Under the pieces are notes generated by a model. That model was given only the letters and a program-made list of their open reading frames with translations. It had not been told where the DNA came from and did not search any database. Positions 1-9,418 of a stretch of DNA of 64,000 bases are shown piece after piece (positions within the stretch are counted from its first letter, which is position 1; every line of letters starts with the position of its first letter). Source of the DNA: Rhodocyclaceae bacterium (GTDB lineage Bacteria > Pseudomonadota > Gammaproteobacteria > Burkholderiales > Rhodocyclaceae); assembly GCA_030824115.1 (NCBI GenBank), contig JAVBYI010000023.1, positions 124,001 to 188,000 of the forward strand, read 5' to 3'. The position numbers and the translations under genes are program-made.

Positions 1-2
1 TT

Positions 3-218
3 TCAGGAGATGGAAGAATCGTCCTCTTTCTCTACATCAATGAAAGCGGTTATGTCGACAAGGCAGCGGTTGAACTTGCCGAACCCGGCGAGCGAATTAC
101 AAATGCGGTTGCCGGGCAATTTAGCAAAGCAGTCTTTGAACCAGCCCGAATCAACGACCAGCCAGTAAAAAGTCGCCTCCGCGTGGAGATTGTGGTGCGC
201 CCCTTGCTGAAGCGCTAA
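3..218 (+). CDS. C-terminal part of a TonB-like periplasmic protein (partial)
   Basis: The window opens inside a reading frame that ends with TAA at 216-218; about 71 residues are present. The segment INESGYVDKAAVELAEP and the closing RLRVEIVVRPLLKR have the pattern of the TonB C-terminal fold (x-G-x-V-x-x-A-x-V, then a final beta strand). Such domains couple inner-membrane proton motive force to outer-membrane receptors, or act as stand-alone energy-transducer-like proteins. The N-terminal membrane anchor and proline-rich spacer would lie upstream, so TonB itself cannot be told from a TonB-related protein. It converges on ispH with a 9-bp gap and no clear terminator. Confidence 0.55.
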   Translation, partial: SGDGRIVLFLYINESGYVDKAAVELAEPGERITNAVAGQFSKAVFEPARINDQPVKSRLRVEIVVRPLLKR

Positions 219-227
219 TCCCGTCTT

Positions 228-1148
228 CTACTCGAAGTGCGGCATCGGGAAGGTAACGCTCTCTTCCGTTCCTGAGAGCTCAATGACATCATCCGCGCCC
301 AATGACTCCAGACGACCGAGAACCTGTCGTACCAGTACCTCTGGTGCAGAAGCGCCTGCTGTCACGCCAATACGCTGCCCGCCTGCCAGCCACTCAGCTT
401 TGATCTCGTCCGGCCCATCGACAAGATAAGCAGGAATTCCGCAGCTTGCGGCAGTTTCACGCAGGCGGTTGGAGTTTGAGCTATTGGGCGAACCCACCAC
501 GAGAATCAAATCACAGTTCTGCGACAGGTGTCGTACGGCATCTTGCCGGTTTTGCGTTGCATAGCAAATATCGTTCTTTTTCGGGCCAACGATATCCGGA
601 ACGCGCCCCTTTAGGGCGGCAACAACACCAGCCGCATCATCCACCGATAGCGTCGTTTGTGTCACATAAGCCAGTGCCGTCCCGCCAGCGCCGACATTCA
701 GCTCGGCGACATCCTCGACACTTTCGACGAGGTACATGCCCCCCTCACTTTGTCCCATCGTGCCCTCGACCTCGGGATGGCCCTTGTGACCGATCATCAC
801 CACTTCGCGTCCGGCTTTGCGGTGGCGCTCGACTTCCAGATGCACCTTGGTCACCAATGGGCAGGTCGCATCAAATACTTTAAGGCCACGCTTGTCGGCT
901 TCCTCGCGCACCGCCTTGGACACCCCATGCGCACTAAAGATCACCGTCGCACCATCCGGCACCTCGTCAAGTTCCTCAACGAAGACCGCGCCCTTTGCCT
1001 TCAGGTCGTCGACGACGAAGCGGTTATGCACCACCTCGTGACGCACATAGATCGGCGCACCGAATTTCTCCAACGCCCGTTCGACGATGGCGATGGCGCG
1101 CTCGACGCCTGCGCAGAAACCACGCGGATTGGCGAGCAGGATTTTCAT
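228..1148 (-). CDS. ispH: 4-hydroxy-3-methylbut-2-enyl diphosphate reductase
   Basis: IspH (LytB) performs the last step of the MEP isoprenoid pathway, reducing HMBPP to IPP and DMAPP with a [4Fe-4S] cluster. The protein is 306 aa, normal for the family. It starts [14 protein letters not shown], and the three cluster cysteines are visible as C12, C96 ([10 protein letters not shown]) and C195 ([11 protein letters not shown]). The start codon overlaps the slpA stop (ATGA), so it is the last gene of the tsaE-amiC-ribF-ileS-lspA-slpA-ispH run, an order common in betaproteobacteria. Residues 152-158 (VGAGGTA) are encoded by a copy of the dispersed 21-bp repeat. They fall in a variable loop just before the conserved [10 protein letters not shown], so activity is probably unaffected. 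Confidence 0.97.
   Translation of the reverse strand: MKILLANPRGFCAGVERAIAIVERALEKFGAPIYVRHEVVHNRFVVDDLKAKGAVFVEELDEVPDGATVIFSAHGVSKAVREEADKRGLKVFDATCPLVTKVHLEVERHRKAGREVVMIGHKGHPEVEGTMGQSEGGMYLVESVEDVAELNVGAGGTALAYVTQTTLSVDDAAGVVAALKGRVPDIVGPKKNDICYATQNRQDAVRHLSQNCDLILVVGSPNSSNSNRLRETAASCGIPAYLVDGPDEIKAEWLAGGQRIGVTAGASAPEVLVRQVLGRLESLGADDVIELSGTEESVTFPMPHFE
675..695 (-). repeat. Dispersed 21-bp repeat copy 1 (in ispH)
   Basis: Reads GTCGGCGCTGGC + GGGACGGCA on the minus strand; in frame as VGAGGTA. Confidence 0.9.
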
Positions 1149-1591
1149 CAGAGGATTCCGATCACTTCGACTTCGAAGCGGATCGACTTGCCGGCCAGCG
1201 GATGATTGAAGTCGACCAGCGCGGACGTTTCGTCCATCTCGCGCACCATGCCGGCAAACTTTGCGCCCCCTAGTTGCGGAGGGGCTTCGAATTCAACCAG
1301 CGTCAGCACATCAATGCCGGCGCCGCCTTTGGGGAGTTCGGTTTTCGGCAGGCGTTTCACCAGTTCGGGATTATGGGGGCCGAAAGCCTGTGCAGGCTCA
1401 AGCAGAAATACATGGCGCTCGCCAACTGGCAAATCCTCAAGGCAGGCTTCGAGGGGTGGGGCGAGTTCGCCACTGCCTAACTGCAGCGTGGCCGGCGTCG
1501 AACCAAAGGTGGCAATCACTTCGGTATCGTCCGAAGTTGCCACGCGGTAGTGCAAGGTCACGAGGCTATCAAGCCGGACGCGGTCATTCAT
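1148..1591 (-). CDS. slpA: FKBP-type peptidyl-prolyl cis-trans isomerase (SlpA/FkpB-like)
   Basis: A 147-residue FKBP-type prolyl isomerase of the SlpA class, a cytoplasmic folding helper and chaperone with an IF (insert-in-flap) domain. The motifs [30 protein letters not shown] and [21 protein letters not shown] are typical; the last is the C-terminal FKBP strand carrying the DxNHPLAG signature. The start [11 protein letters not shown] at 1591 fits the family length; the frame stays open further upstream but only inside lspA. It overlaps the end of lspA by 8 bp and shares ATGA with ispH, so the three genes are probably translationally coupled. Confidence 0.94.
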   Translation of the reverse strand: MNDRVRLDSLVTLHYRVATSDDTEVIATFGSTPATLQLGSGELAPPLEACLEDLPVGERHVFLLEPAQAFGPHNPELVKRLPKTELPKGGAGIDVLTLVEFEAPPQLGGAKFAGMVREMDETSALVDFNHPLAGKSIRFEVEVIGIL

Positions 1592-2060
1592 CACGCTGCT
1601 CCTTATGGGTAAGTTGCTGCCAGAGCAGCAATGCAACACCGACGGTAATGGCCGAATCGGCGACGTTGAAGGCGGGCCAGTGCCAACCGGCGACATGGAA
1701 ATCGAGGAAGTCGACGACCGCTCCGAAGCGCAAGCGGTCGATGACATTACCGAGGGCGCCGCCCAGCACCAGCGCAAACGCCAGCGGCTGCAAGCGCTCG
1801 GCCGCATGTTGGCGAATCATCACCGCCAGCCAGCCTGAGATTACCAGTGCCAGGGTCACAAAAAACCACTTCTGCCAGCCACCCGCATCCGAAAGAAAGC
1901 TGAAGGCCGCACCGCTGTTGAACACCAGCACGAGATTGAAAAAACTCGTCATCGGCAGGCTTTCGCCGAGGTGGAAACTGCCCAGCACCCAGAGCTTGCT
2001 AGCCTGGTCGAGCAGGATCACCAGCGCGGCCAGCGCCAGCCAATAGCCCGACCTAGGCAA
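1584..2060 (-). CDS. lspA: Lipoprotein signal peptidase (signal peptidase II)
   Basis: LspA cleaves prolipoprotein signal peptides after lipidation and is an inner-membrane aspartyl protease. Four hydrophobic segments are visible, with the family boxes [48 protein letters not shown] and [12 protein letters not shown]. The catalytic aspartates are those of VIDR-x-x-x-G-x-VVDF and FNVADS. No ATG or GTG sits in frame near the expected N-terminus. The best start is a TTG at 2058-2060 (protein [13 protein letters not shown]), which overlaps the end of ileS by 8 bp and gives 158 aa, the usual size. Longer upstream extension lies wholly within ileS and is not family-like. Confidence 0.93.
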   Translation of the reverse strand: MPRSGYWLALAALVILLDQASKLWVLGSFHLGESLPMTSFFNLVLVFNSGAAFSFLSDAGGWQKWFFVTLALVISGWLAVMIRQHAAERLQPLAFALVLGGALGNVIDRLRFGAVVDFLDFHVAGWHWPAFNVADSAITVGVALLLWQQLTHKEQRDE

Positions 2061-4863
2061 AATTGCGGGCCTCGCCCGCGCCAAAGAGATTGCTGGTGCA
2101 GCGGCCACAGAGTTCGGGATGTTCGGCGGCAAGGTCGTGCTGCCCCACATCTTCGCGCCAGTGCCAGCAGCGCGCGCACTTCTGATGCGCGCTGGGAACA
2201 ACGACTACTGCCGTCTCGCCAGCGCCGACTTTTTGTAGTGAGACCTTCGAGCAGATCAGTACAAACTTGAGGTCGTCGCCGAGCGATGCCAGCAGATCAT
2301 AGATCTCGCCTTCCGCACGGATTTCAACCTCAGCCTGCAGCGAGGAACCGATGCCACCAGCGCTGCGCACTTCCTCGATCTTCTTGAGCACCTCGGCACG
2401 TACGGCACGGATTGCACTCCACCGTCCGGCCAGCACCGACTTTTCGGCCAGTTCCGGCAGCGTGTGCCACGTCGTCAGCATCACACTCTCGTTACCTTGC
2501 AGCGCCATGATTTCCTCGGCGGTAAAACTGAGGATCGGCGCCATCAGGCGCGTGATGCTCTGCACGATATGCCAGAGCGCACTTTGTGCCGAACGGCGAG
2601 CGCGCGAATCGGCCGCACTGGTATAGAGGCGATCCTTGAGGATGTCGAGGTAGAACGCGCCGAGGTCTTCGGCACAGAAGTTCTGTAGCGCCTGCACGAC
2701 CTTGTGAAACTCATAGCGGTCATAGGCTGCCAAGCAATTGCTTTGCAGTTCAAGGGTCAATGCCAGCGCGTAGCGATCAATTTCCAGCCACTCGCCCACC
2801 GGCAACATCTGCACCTGCGCGTCGAAGTCCGCTGTGTTCGCCAACAGGAACTTGAGCGTGTTGCGCAAGCGGCGATACACCTCGACCACGCGGTCGAGAA
2901 TTTCCTTTGAGATGGTCAGCTCGCCCGAGTAGTCGGTCGAGGCGGTCCACAAGCGCAGGATTTCGGCGCCGAGCGAATCCGACACCTGCTGCGGCGCGAC
3001 GACGTTGCCCTTGGACTTGGACATCTTCATGCCCTTGCCGTCCACGACAAAACCGTGGGTCAGCAGCCCCTTGTAGGGCGCGCGGCCGTCGATGGCGCAG
3101 CCGGTGAGCAAACTCGAATGGAACCAGCCGCGATGCTGGTCCGAGCCTTCGAGATAGAGATCGGCGGGATAGGCGCAATCGGCCTCATGCGAACCCCGCA
3201 TCACGGACCAGTGCGTCGTGCCCGAATCGAACCAGACGTCGAGCGTGTCGCTCATCTTGTCGTACTGAATTGCCTCATCGCCCAACAACTCCTTCGCGTC
3301 GAGCGCGAACCAGGCTTCGATGCCGCCCTGCTCGATACGCTTGGCGACTTCCTCGATCAACTCCAGCGTACGCGGATGTGGCTCGCCGCTTTCCTTGTGC
3401 AGGAAGAAGGGAATCGGCACGCCCCAGTTACGCTGGCGCGACACACACCAGTCCGGGCGGTTGGCGATCATCGCGTGCAAGCGCGCCTTGCCCCAGCTTG
3501 GGAAGAACTCGGTTGCCTCGATGGCGGCAAGAGCGGCGCTGCGCAAGGTCTCGCCTTCATTCGGCTGGCGATCCATGCCCACAAACCACTGGGTCGTGGC
3601 GCGATAGATCGTCGGTGTCTTGTGACGCCAGCAGTGCATGGTGCTATGGACAATCTCATCGCTCGCCATCAGCGCGCCGACTTCGGACAGCTTCTCGACA
3701 ATCAGCGGATTCGCTTTCCAGACATGCTGACCACCAAAGAACGGCAGGTCTTTGGCGTAGCAGCCGTCGCCCTGCACGGGGGTCAGAATCTCATCGTTCT
3801 TCATGCCGGCACGCTTGCAGGAATCAAAGTCTTCCATGCCATAGGCCGGCGCGCTATGCACGATGCCGGTACCGGTGTCGAGCGTCACATAGTCGCCGAG
3901 GAACACCGTCGAGGCACGGTCGTAGAGCGGATGACGGAATTGCATGCGATCCAGCGCAATGCCACGGCAGGCACCCAGCACCTTGCCTTCGAGATCGTAG
4001 CGCTTTAGCGCCTGCTCTCGCAGTTCGGCCGCAAGAATCAGCAGGCCCTTCGGCGTATCGACGAGTTCATAGACAAACTCGGGATGAATATTGAGGGCCT
4101 GATTGCCGGGAATCGTCCACGGCGTCGTCGTCCAGATCACCGCGTAGGCGGTCTTTTCCGGCAGCGTAGCGACATCGAAGGCACCCGCCAGTCGGCTGCG
4201 TTCAGCGGCATCCAGCGGGAAGGCCACATCAATGGCCGGCGATTTCTTGTCGGCATATTCGACTTCCGCTTCGGCCAGCGCCGAGCCGCAATCGAAGCAC
4301 CAGTTAACCGGCTTCAAACCTTTGAACAGATAGCCGCGGCGATACATCTCGCCGAGCGCACGAATCTCGTCGGCCTCGGTGCGAAATTCCATCGTCTTGT
4401 AGGGATTGTCCCAGTCGCCCAGCACGCCCAGCCGAATGAAATCTTTTTTCTGGCGCTCGACCTGCTCCTGCGCATAGGTACGGCAATGCGCCCGCGCCTG
4501 ATCGGACGGCAGGTGCTTGCCGTGGGTTTTTTCGATCTGGTGCTCGATGGGCAGACCATGGCAATCCCAGCCCGGGATGTAAGGCGCATCAAAACCGCTC
4601 AATGTCTTGGCGCGAACGATGATGTCCTTGAGAATCTTGTTCACCGCATGGCCGATGTGAATATCGCCGTTGGCATACGGGGGACCGTCATGCAACACGA
4701 AACGCGGGCGGCCTTTTGAGGCGGCACGGATCTTTTTGTAGAGTTGTTGCGCCTGCCATTGAGCAACCCAGCCCGGCTCGCGCTTGGCGAGATCGCCGCG
4801 CATCGGGAATGGGCTGTCGGGCATGTTTAGCGTTTTACGATAATCAGCTTTTTGGTCAGCCAT
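2053..4863 (-). CDS. ileS: Isoleucyl-tRNA synthetase
   Basis: A class Ia aminoacyl-tRNA synthetase of 936 aa charging tRNA-Ile. HIGH signature at residues 69-72 ([12 protein letters not shown]), KMSKS loop in [12 protein letters not shown], and a C-terminal zinc finger CARCWHW...CGRC. An editing domain is present ([17 protein letters not shown]). I chose [15 protein letters not shown] at 4863 over an in-frame ATG 18 nt upstream because it follows ribF by one base and matches the usual IleS N-terminus. Residues 879-885 (VGAGETA) are encoded by a dispersed-repeat copy, on the linker just before the zinc finger, a variable part of the family. Confidence 0.97.
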   Translation of the reverse strand: MADQKADYRKTLNMPDSPFPMRGDLAKREPGWVAQWQAQQLYKKIRAASKGRPRFVLHDGPPYANGDIHIGHAVNKILKDIIVRAKTLSGFDAPYIPGWDCHGLPIEHQIEKTHGKHLPSDQARAHCRTYAQEQVERQKKDFIRLGVLGDWDNPYKTMEFRTEADEIRALGEMYRRGYLFKGLKPVNWCFDCGSALAEAEVEYADKKSPAIDVAFPLDAAERSRLAGAFDVATLPEKTAYAVIWTTTPWTIPGNQALNIHPEFVYELVDTPKGLLILAAELREQALKRYDLEGKVLGACRGIALDRMQFRHPLYDRASTVFLGDYVTLDTGTGIVHSAPAYGMEDFDSCKRAGMKNDEILTPVQGDGCYAKDLPFFGGQHVWKANPLIVEKLSEVGALMASDEIVHSTMHCWRHKTPTIYRATTQWFVGMDRQPNEGETLRSAALAAIEATEFFPSWGKARLHAMIANRPDWCVSRQRNWGVPIPFFLHKESGEPHPRTLELIEEVAKRIEQGGIEAWFALDAKELLGDEAIQYDKMSDTLDVWFDSGTTHWSVMRGSHEADCAYPADLYLEGSDQHRGWFHSSLLTGCAIDGRAPYKGLLTHGFVVDGKGMKMSKSKGNVVAPQQVSDSLGAEILRLWTASTDYSGELTISKEILDRVVEVYRRLRNTLKFLLANTADFDAQVQMLPVGEWLEIDRYALALTLELQSNCLAAYDRYEFHKVVQALQNFCAEDLGAFYLDILKDRLYTSAADSRARRSAQSALWHIVQSITRLMAPILSFTAEEIMALQGNESVMLTTWHTLPELAEKSVLAGRWSAIRAVRAEVLKKIEEVRSAGGIGSSLQAEVEIRAEGEIYDLLASLGDDLKFVLICSKVSLQKVGAGETAVVVVPSAHQKCARCWHWREDVGQHDLAAEHPELCGRCTSNLFGAGEARNFA
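2209..2229 (-). repeat. Dispersed 21-bp repeat copy 2 (in ileS)
   Basis: GTCGGCGCTGGC + GAGACGGCA preceded by five A; in frame as VGAGETA. Confidence 0.9.
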
Positions 4864-4864
4864 G

Positions 4865-5794
4865 TCAGTTTTTGCCTGCAAAGTAGTTCTGCGTTGCCTG
4901 CACGTCGCGGGCGATTTGCGCGGTCAGTGCTTCCAGTGAATCGTATTTCGCCTCGTCACGCAATTTGTGCAGAAAATGCACGCTGACATGCGAGCCGTAA
5001 ATCTCGCGATCGAAATCGAAGAGATGCACCTCCAGCACCGGGCGCAGCCCCTGTCCCAGTGTCGGGCGTACGCCGAGACTCGCCGCACCGGGCAGGAAGC
5101 GTTTATCGAGACCCGACACGGTCGCTGCAAACACGCCGGTCAGCGCCACACGTTTACGCTTGAGTTGAATATTCGCCGTCGGAAAGCCGAGCTTGCGCCC
5201 GACCTTGTTGCCATGAATCACCCGGCCGGAAATACTGTAAGGCCGGCCGAGCAGACGTGCTGCATGCTCCAGATCGCCCGCACCGAGCACATCGCGAACA
5301 GCTGAACTGGAAACACGCTCACCGTTGATCTCGATGGTGTGCATCGCTTCGACGCCAAAGCCATGCTGCTGCCCCGCCGCCTGCAGCATGGCAAAATCCC
5401 CCGCACGGCCTTTGCCGAAACGGAAATCATCGCCGATGATCAGATGGCGCACGCCGAGGCCCTGCACCAGCCCGCGTTCGATGAATTCCTCGGCGGTCAG
5501 CCCGGCCAGTTTGCGACTGAAATGCAGCAGGAAAACTTCCTCGATACCGCAGCTTTCAAGCAGGGCCAGTTTCTCGTGCAGACTGGTCAGGCGTGCAGGG
5601 GCCTGATCCGGCGAAAACAGTTCGCGCGGATGCGGCTCGAAGGTCATCACCGCAGCCGGCAAGCCGAGGCGGCGCGCATCGGCGGCGAGCCGTTCGAGCA
5701 GCGCACGATGCCCCAGGTGCACCCCATCGAAATTGCCGATGGCGAGCACGCGGGAATGGGTTGCCTGCGCCGGTATGGTGCGAAAAAGCTGCAT
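4865..5794 (-). CDS. ribF: Bifunctional riboflavin kinase / FMN adenylyltransferase
   Basis: Makes FMN and FAD from riboflavin and ATP. The N-terminal adenylyltransferase half has the nucleotidyltransferase motif [15 protein letters not shown] near residue 22 and the later [16 protein letters not shown]. The C-terminal flavokinase half carries [20 protein letters not shown]. The protein is about 309 aa. An ATG at 5794 is preceded in frame by a GTG at 5797; I take the ATG. The stop lies one base before the ileS start codon, so the two are almost certainly coupled, as in many proteobacteria. Confidence 0.96.
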   Translation of the reverse strand: MQLFRTIPAQATHSRVLAIGNFDGVHLGHRALLERLAADARRLGLPAAVMTFEPHPRELFSPDQAPARLTSLHEKLALLESCGIEEVFLLHFSRKLAGLTAEEFIERGLVQGLGVRHLIIGDDFRFGKGRAGDFAMLQAAGQQHGFGVEAMHTIEINGERVSSSAVRDVLGAGDLEHAARLLGRPYSISGRVIHGNKVGRKLGFPTANIQLKRKRVALTGVFAATVSGLDKRFLPGAASLGVRPTLGQGLRPVLEVHLFDFDREIYGSHVSVHFLHKLRDEAKYDSLEALTAQIARDVQATQNYFAGKN

Positions 5795-5829
5795 CACTGA
5801 AGGGATCGGGGAAAGCGGCCGATTTTATC

Positions 5830-7113
5830 TCAGTCGAGGCGGGCAACCTTGGACTTACTCAGTGTCGGGTTTTGCTTGAAATAGCCCTTCATGCCGGCCA
5901 GCAAAGCATCGGCCATCTTGTCCTGATAATCCTCGTCGTTGAGACGCTTTTCTTCTTCCGGATTGGAGATGAAGGCGGTCTCGACCAGAATCGATGGAAT
6001 ATCCGGCGCCTTGAGCACGGCAAAGCCGGCCTGCTCGACATGGGGTTTGTGCAGGTCATTGATGCCGCCGATCTCGCCCAGCACCGCCTTGGCCAGCTTG
6101 AGGCTGTCGTTCAGCGTCGCGGTTTGCGACAAATCCAGCAGGGTGCGGGCGAGATGCGGGTCTTTTACACCGAGGTTCACGCCACCGATCAGGTCGGCGG
6201 CGTTTTCCTTTTGCGCCAGCCAGCGTGCCGCCGTCGAAGAGGCGCCGTTTTCCGACAACACGAAGACCGAAGAACCACGTGCGGTGGGCTTCACAAAAGC
6301 ATCGGCATGAATCGAGACAAACAGGTCGGCCTTCACTTTTCTGGCCTTGGCCACGCGCTGGCCGAGCGGGATGAAAAAGTCGCCATCGCGCGTCAGCAAG
6401 GCACGCATGTTCGGCTGGCTGTCGATCTTCGCCTTCAGCCGCCGCGCAATCGACAGCGTGACATTTTTTTCGTAGCTGCCGCCATGACCGACCGCACCCG
6501 GATCTTCGCCGCCATGGCCGGGATCAATCACCACCGTCACCAGTCGATCGACGACCGGTTCCACCGGTTTTTCCGGCTTGCTGGGTGTGGCAAAGGGATC
6601 ACCTTGCCCATGCTTTTGCAGCAGCGCCATGAGCGGGTCCGGCGGTTCGGCCGGATAGAGGTCGAGCACCAGCCGATGCCCATATTCCCCGACCGGCTTG
6701 AGGGTAAACACCTGCGGCTTCACTTCCGCCTTGAGTTCGATGACGATGCGCACCACCTCGGGCTTGAAGCGGCCGGCGCGAATCAGGCGAATCTGCGGAT
6801 CGGTCTCGCTGATCTTGCCCGGCAGGCTTTGCAGCACCGAGTTGAATTCGACGCCTTCGATATCCAGCACCAGCCGGTTGGGATCTTTCAGCAGCAGATG
6901 ATTGAAGTTGAGCGGCTGAGTAGCCTCAGCCTTGTATTCCATCGTCACCCGCGTGTAATCCGGCGCCGGCCAGACCCGCACGGCCAGCAGCGTCGGCTGC
7001 GCGCCCGCACGGACGGGCGTGACCAGCAGGGTCAGGCTGGCGGCAGCGGCAAACTGGAGGAAATTTCGACGAGTGTGGCGCGTGAGGACGGAAGTTGGTT
7101 CAACCATTGGCAT
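5830..7113 (-). CDS. amiC: N-acetylmuramoyl-L-alanine amidase, Tat-exported (AmiC-like)
   Basis: A periplasmic zinc amidase that cleaves septal peptidoglycan during daughter-cell separation. The N-terminus MPMVEPTSVLTRHTRRNFLQ plus a hydrophobic run is a twin-arginine signal, as in AmiA/AmiC. An AMIN domain follows (about residues 45-160), then the Amidase_3 domain with VVIDPGHGGEDPG (zinc His), a YEKNV glutamate, SIHADAF (zinc His) and the catalytic-glutamate segment SILVETAFISNPEEE. About 427 aa. It starts inside the 3' end of tsaE (82-bp overlap); an alternative ATG lies 6 nt downstream. The order tsaE-amidase is conserved in proteobacteria. Confidence 0.94.
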   Translation of the reverse strand: MPMVEPTSVLTRHTRRNFLQFAAAASLTLLVTPVRAGAQPTLLAVRVWPAPDYTRVTMEYKAEATQPLNFNHLLLKDPNRLVLDIEGVEFNSVLQSLPGKISETDPQIRLIRAGRFKPEVVRIVIELKAEVKPQVFTLKPVGEYGHRLVLDLYPAEPPDPLMALLQKHGQGDPFATPSKPEKPVEPVVDRLVTVVIDPGHGGEDPGAVGHGGSYEKNVTLSIARRLKAKIDSQPNMRALLTRDGDFFIPLGQRVAKARKVKADLFVSIHADAFVKPTARGSSVFVLSENGASSTAARWLAQKENAADLIGGVNLGVKDPHLARTLLDLSQTATLNDSLKLAKAVLGEIGGINDLHKPHVEQAGFAVLKAPDIPSILVETAFISNPEEEKRLNDEDYQDKMADALLAGMKGYFKQNPTLSKSKVARLD

Positions 7114-7559
7114 CCCCGTTCGCTGCCGGGAACAAGCACGGCACGGCGCCCGGCACCGTCCAAGGTGAGTTGGACGCGCAGGTCGGGCGCCGGCAAATAC
7201 GGCGCAGCCCGATCCGGCCACTCGACCAGGCAAATGCCCTGCGCTGCGAAGTATTCGTCCAGTCCCGCATCCAAAAACTCTTCCGGAATAGTGAATCTAT
7301 AAAAATCAAAGTGATACAAGTTTAACCCAGAAGTTACATGAGGTTCAACCAAGGTATAGGTCGGGCTCTTTGCCGTCTCGCCAGCGCCGACTTTTTGCAG
7401 CCAGCCGCGCACCAGCGTGGTCTTGCCTGCACCCAGATCGCCTTCGAGATAAATCACGGCCAACGGGGTCACCACTTGAGCCAATGCGGCGCCCAGCGCC
7501 AGCGTGGCCGCCTCGTCCGGCAGGTCATATTCGCGACAGGTATCATCGGCAGGATGCAT
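7032..7559 (-). CDS. tsaE: tRNA threonylcarbamoyladenosine biosynthesis ATPase TsaE
   Basis: Small P-loop ATPase needed, with TsaB and TsaD, to make t6A37 in ANN-decoding tRNAs. 175 aa. Walker A is at residues 40-48 (GDLGAGKTT), followed by the family signature KSPTYTLVEP and LYHFDFYRF. The linker between them, residues 57-63 VGAGETA, is encoded by a dispersed-repeat copy. The spacing from the P-loop to KSPTY equals that in E. coli TsaE as I remember it, so the element replaced rather than lengthened the loop, or the loop was already similar. The ATG sits on the palindrome ATGCAT, which also supplies the start of divergent queG. Confidence 0.95.
   Translation of the reverse strand: MHPADDTCREYDLPDEAATLALGAALAQVVTPLAVIYLEGDLGAGKTTLVRGWLQKVGAGETAKSPTYTLVEPHVTSGLNLYHFDFYRFTIPEEFLDAGLDEYFAAQGICLVEWPDRAAPYLPAPDLRVQLTLDGAGRRAVLVPGSERGCQWLNQLPSSRATLVEISSSLPLPPA
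7371..7391 (-). repeat. Dispersed 21-bp repeat copy 3 (in tsaE)
   Basis: GTCGGCGCTGGC + GAGACGGCA preceded by five A; VGAGETA. Identical to copy 2 across the A-run and core. Confidence 0.9.
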
Positions 7560-8576
7560 GATGGAAACGTTCTGAAGGAAAGGATTCGTGGCTGGGGCCG
7601 GGAACTGGGCTTTACTGCCGTCGGCGTTTCCGGCATTGAACTCAGTGCTGCCGAAACGGGCCTGATGGACTGGCTGAACGCCGGTTTACACGGCGAGATG
7701 GATTATATGGCGGCGCATGGCACGAAGCGTTCGCGGCCCGCCGAACTGATTCCCGGCACGCGCTCAATCATTTCCTGTCGCGTGGACTACCTGCCGGAAA
7801 TTAAGGGTGGGGCTGGCGCCGCCATTTCCCGCTACGCCCTCGGCCGCGACTATCACAAGCTGATGCGCAACCGCCTGCAAAAACTGGCCGACCGCATGAC
7901 CGCCAAGATCGGCAACTTCGGCTACCGTGTCTTCGTCGACTCGGCGCCGGTCATGGAAGTGGCCATCGCCCAGAACGCCAGCCTCGGCTGGCGCGGGAAG
8001 CACACCTTGCTGCTGTCGCAAACCGGCTCATGGTTTTTTCTTGGCGAAATCTATTGCGACCTGCCCCTACCCCCGGATACGCCCATCACTTCACACTGCG
8101 GCACCTGCACGGCCTGCCTCGACGTCTGCCCGACGAGTGCCTTTATCGGCCCCTATCAACTGGATGCGCGACGCTGCATTTCCTATCTCACCATCGAGTT
8201 GAAAAGCAGCATTCCCGAAGACCTGCGGCCACTGATGGGCAACCGCATCTACGGCTGCGACGATTGCCAATTGGTTTGTCCGTGGAATCGTTTTTCACCG
8301 CTAACACAGGAACCGGATTTCGCGCCACGCCATGGCCTCGACCATGCGACGCTGGTCGAACTGTTCGCGTGGACAGAAACAGAATTCAATGACCGGCTGG
8401 CCGGCTCGCCGATCCGCCGCATCGGCCATGAACGCTGGCTGCGCAACATCGCCATTGCCTTGGGAAATGACGCACCGGCAGCAGAAGCCAAAGCTGCATT
8501 GCTTACGCGACAGGACCATCCGTCCGCGCTGGTACGCGAACACGTAGCCTGGGCGCTATCCCGCTATCCTGGTTGA
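7554..8576 (+). CDS. queG: Epoxyqueuosine reductase
   Basis: QueG reduces epoxyqueuosine to queuosine in tRNA, using cobalamin and two [4Fe-4S] clusters. About 340 aa. Cluster motifs: CGTCTACLDVCPTSAF and CDDCQLVCPWNRF. The family segment CISYLTIELKSSIPEDLRPLMGNRIYG lies between them, and a HEAT-like C-terminal tail follows (RWLRNIAIALGN...). I chose MHDGNVLKERIRGWGRELGF at 7554 because it matches the family N-terminus; longer in-frame extension reads through tsaE antisense. The 3' end overlaps the convergent rhodanese gene by 13 bp. Confidence 0.96.
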   Translation: MHDGNVLKERIRGWGRELGFTAVGVSGIELSAAETGLMDWLNAGLHGEMDYMAAHGTKRSRPAELIPGTRSIISCRVDYLPEIKGGAGAAISRYALGRDYHKLMRNRLQKLADRMTAKIGNFGYRVFVDSAPVMEVAIAQNASLGWRGKHTLLLSQTGSWFFLGEIYCDLPLPPDTPITSHCGTCTACLDVCPTSAFIGPYQLDARRCISYLTIELKSSIPEDLRPLMGNRIYGCDDCQLVCPWNRFSPLTQEPDFAPRHGLDHATLVELFAWTETEFNDRLAGSPIRRIGHERWLRNIAIALGNDAPAAEAKAALLTRQDHPSALVREHVAWALSRYPG

Positions 8577-9418
8577 TCGCCGGTCGCTACCGGGCGGGCT
8601 GGATCGCTGCACCACTCGCTCCACGAACCGACATAGAGCCTGGAACCCGACATCCCGGCAATCTCCATCGCCAGCAGGTTGTGACAGGCCGTCACGCCCG
8701 AGCCGCACTGCTGCACCACCGTCTTCGGATCGCGGCCATCGAGAATATCCTCGAACTCGGCACGCAATTCATCGGCCGGCTTGAAGTAGCAGCCTGCATC
8801 GTCGAGGTTGTCGAAGAAGAAACGATTGATCGCACCCGGGATATGGCCGGCCACCGGATCGAGCGTTTCGTTCTCGCCGGCGTAGCGCTCTTCGCTGCGC
8901 GCGTCGATGATCACCATGTCCGGCGCATGCAGACGCTGCGCCACATAAGTTGTGTCGACCTGGATGTCCTGCGGCTTCGGCATGAAGTGCGCCGGTATCA
9001 CCGGCCGTACCTCCATCTCAAGTGCAAACTTGGCACGCCGCCATCCTGCCATGCCACCATCGAGCAGGGCCACCTTGTCGTGACCGAGCCAGCGCAGCAT
9101 CCACCACAGGCGCGAGGCAAACACGCCGCCCTCGTTATCGTAGGCGACGACTTGCGTTTCAGGCCCGACACCGCATTCGCTCAGGCGCTGCGCAAACGTC
9201 ACCATATCCGGCAGGGGGTGGCGACCATTCTTGCCTGTCAGCGGGCCGGACAGATCACGGTCGGCATGCATGAACAGGGCGCCGGGAATATGGCCCTTGA
9301 GATAGGCCTGCGCGCCGTACTCGGTATTCTGCAGATCATGGCGGCAGTCGAAGACACGCCACTGCGGATCATCGAGATGCGCCGCAAGTGTCTGCGCATC
9401 GACCAGTTTGTCGAACAT
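8564..9418 (-). CDS. sseA: Thiosulfate/3-mercaptopyruvate sulfurtransferase (two-domain rhodanese)
   Basis: A tandem-rhodanese sulfurtransferase, 284 aa, moving sulfane sulfur from 3-mercaptopyruvate or thiosulfate to an acceptor. The N-terminal inactive domain has VFDCRHDL...GHIPGALFMHADRDLS. The C-terminal domain has IDARSEERYAG and the active loop CGSGVTA with C238. CGSGVTA is the loop of E. coli SseA (mercaptopyruvate type), unlike the CRxGxR loop of bovine rhodanese. Start MFDKLVDAQTL at 9418 overlaps the preceding gene stop (ATGA). Given the sulfur genes at 48-60 kb a link to sulfur trafficking is possible, but these enzymes are widespread. Confidence 0.9.
   Translation of the reverse strand: MFDKLVDAQTLAAHLDDPQWRVFDCRHDLQNTEYGAQAYLKGHIPGALFMHADRDLSGPLTGKNGRHPLPDMVTFAQRLSECGVGPETQVVAYDNEGGVFASRLWWMLRWLGHDKVALLDGGMAGWRRAKFALEMEVRPVIPAHFMPKPQDIQVDTTYVAQRLHAPDMVIIDARSEERYAGENETLDPVAGHIPGAINRFFFDNLDDAGCYFKPADELRAEFEDILDGRDPKTVVQQCGSGVTACHNLLAMEIAGMSGSRLYVGSWSEWCSDPARPVATGDQPG

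Noticed and set aside
5593..7302. Long plus-strand frame opposite amiC/tsaE
   Set aside because: Antisense shadow of high-GC coding DNA; Arg/His-rich, no domain, real genes fully cover it on the other strand.
7371..7391. VGAGETA as a nucleotide-binding (P-loop-like) motif
   Set aside because: It occurs in unrelated proteins at non-catalytic loops and lacks the K-S/T; in TsaE the true P-loop is separate (GDLGAGKTT).
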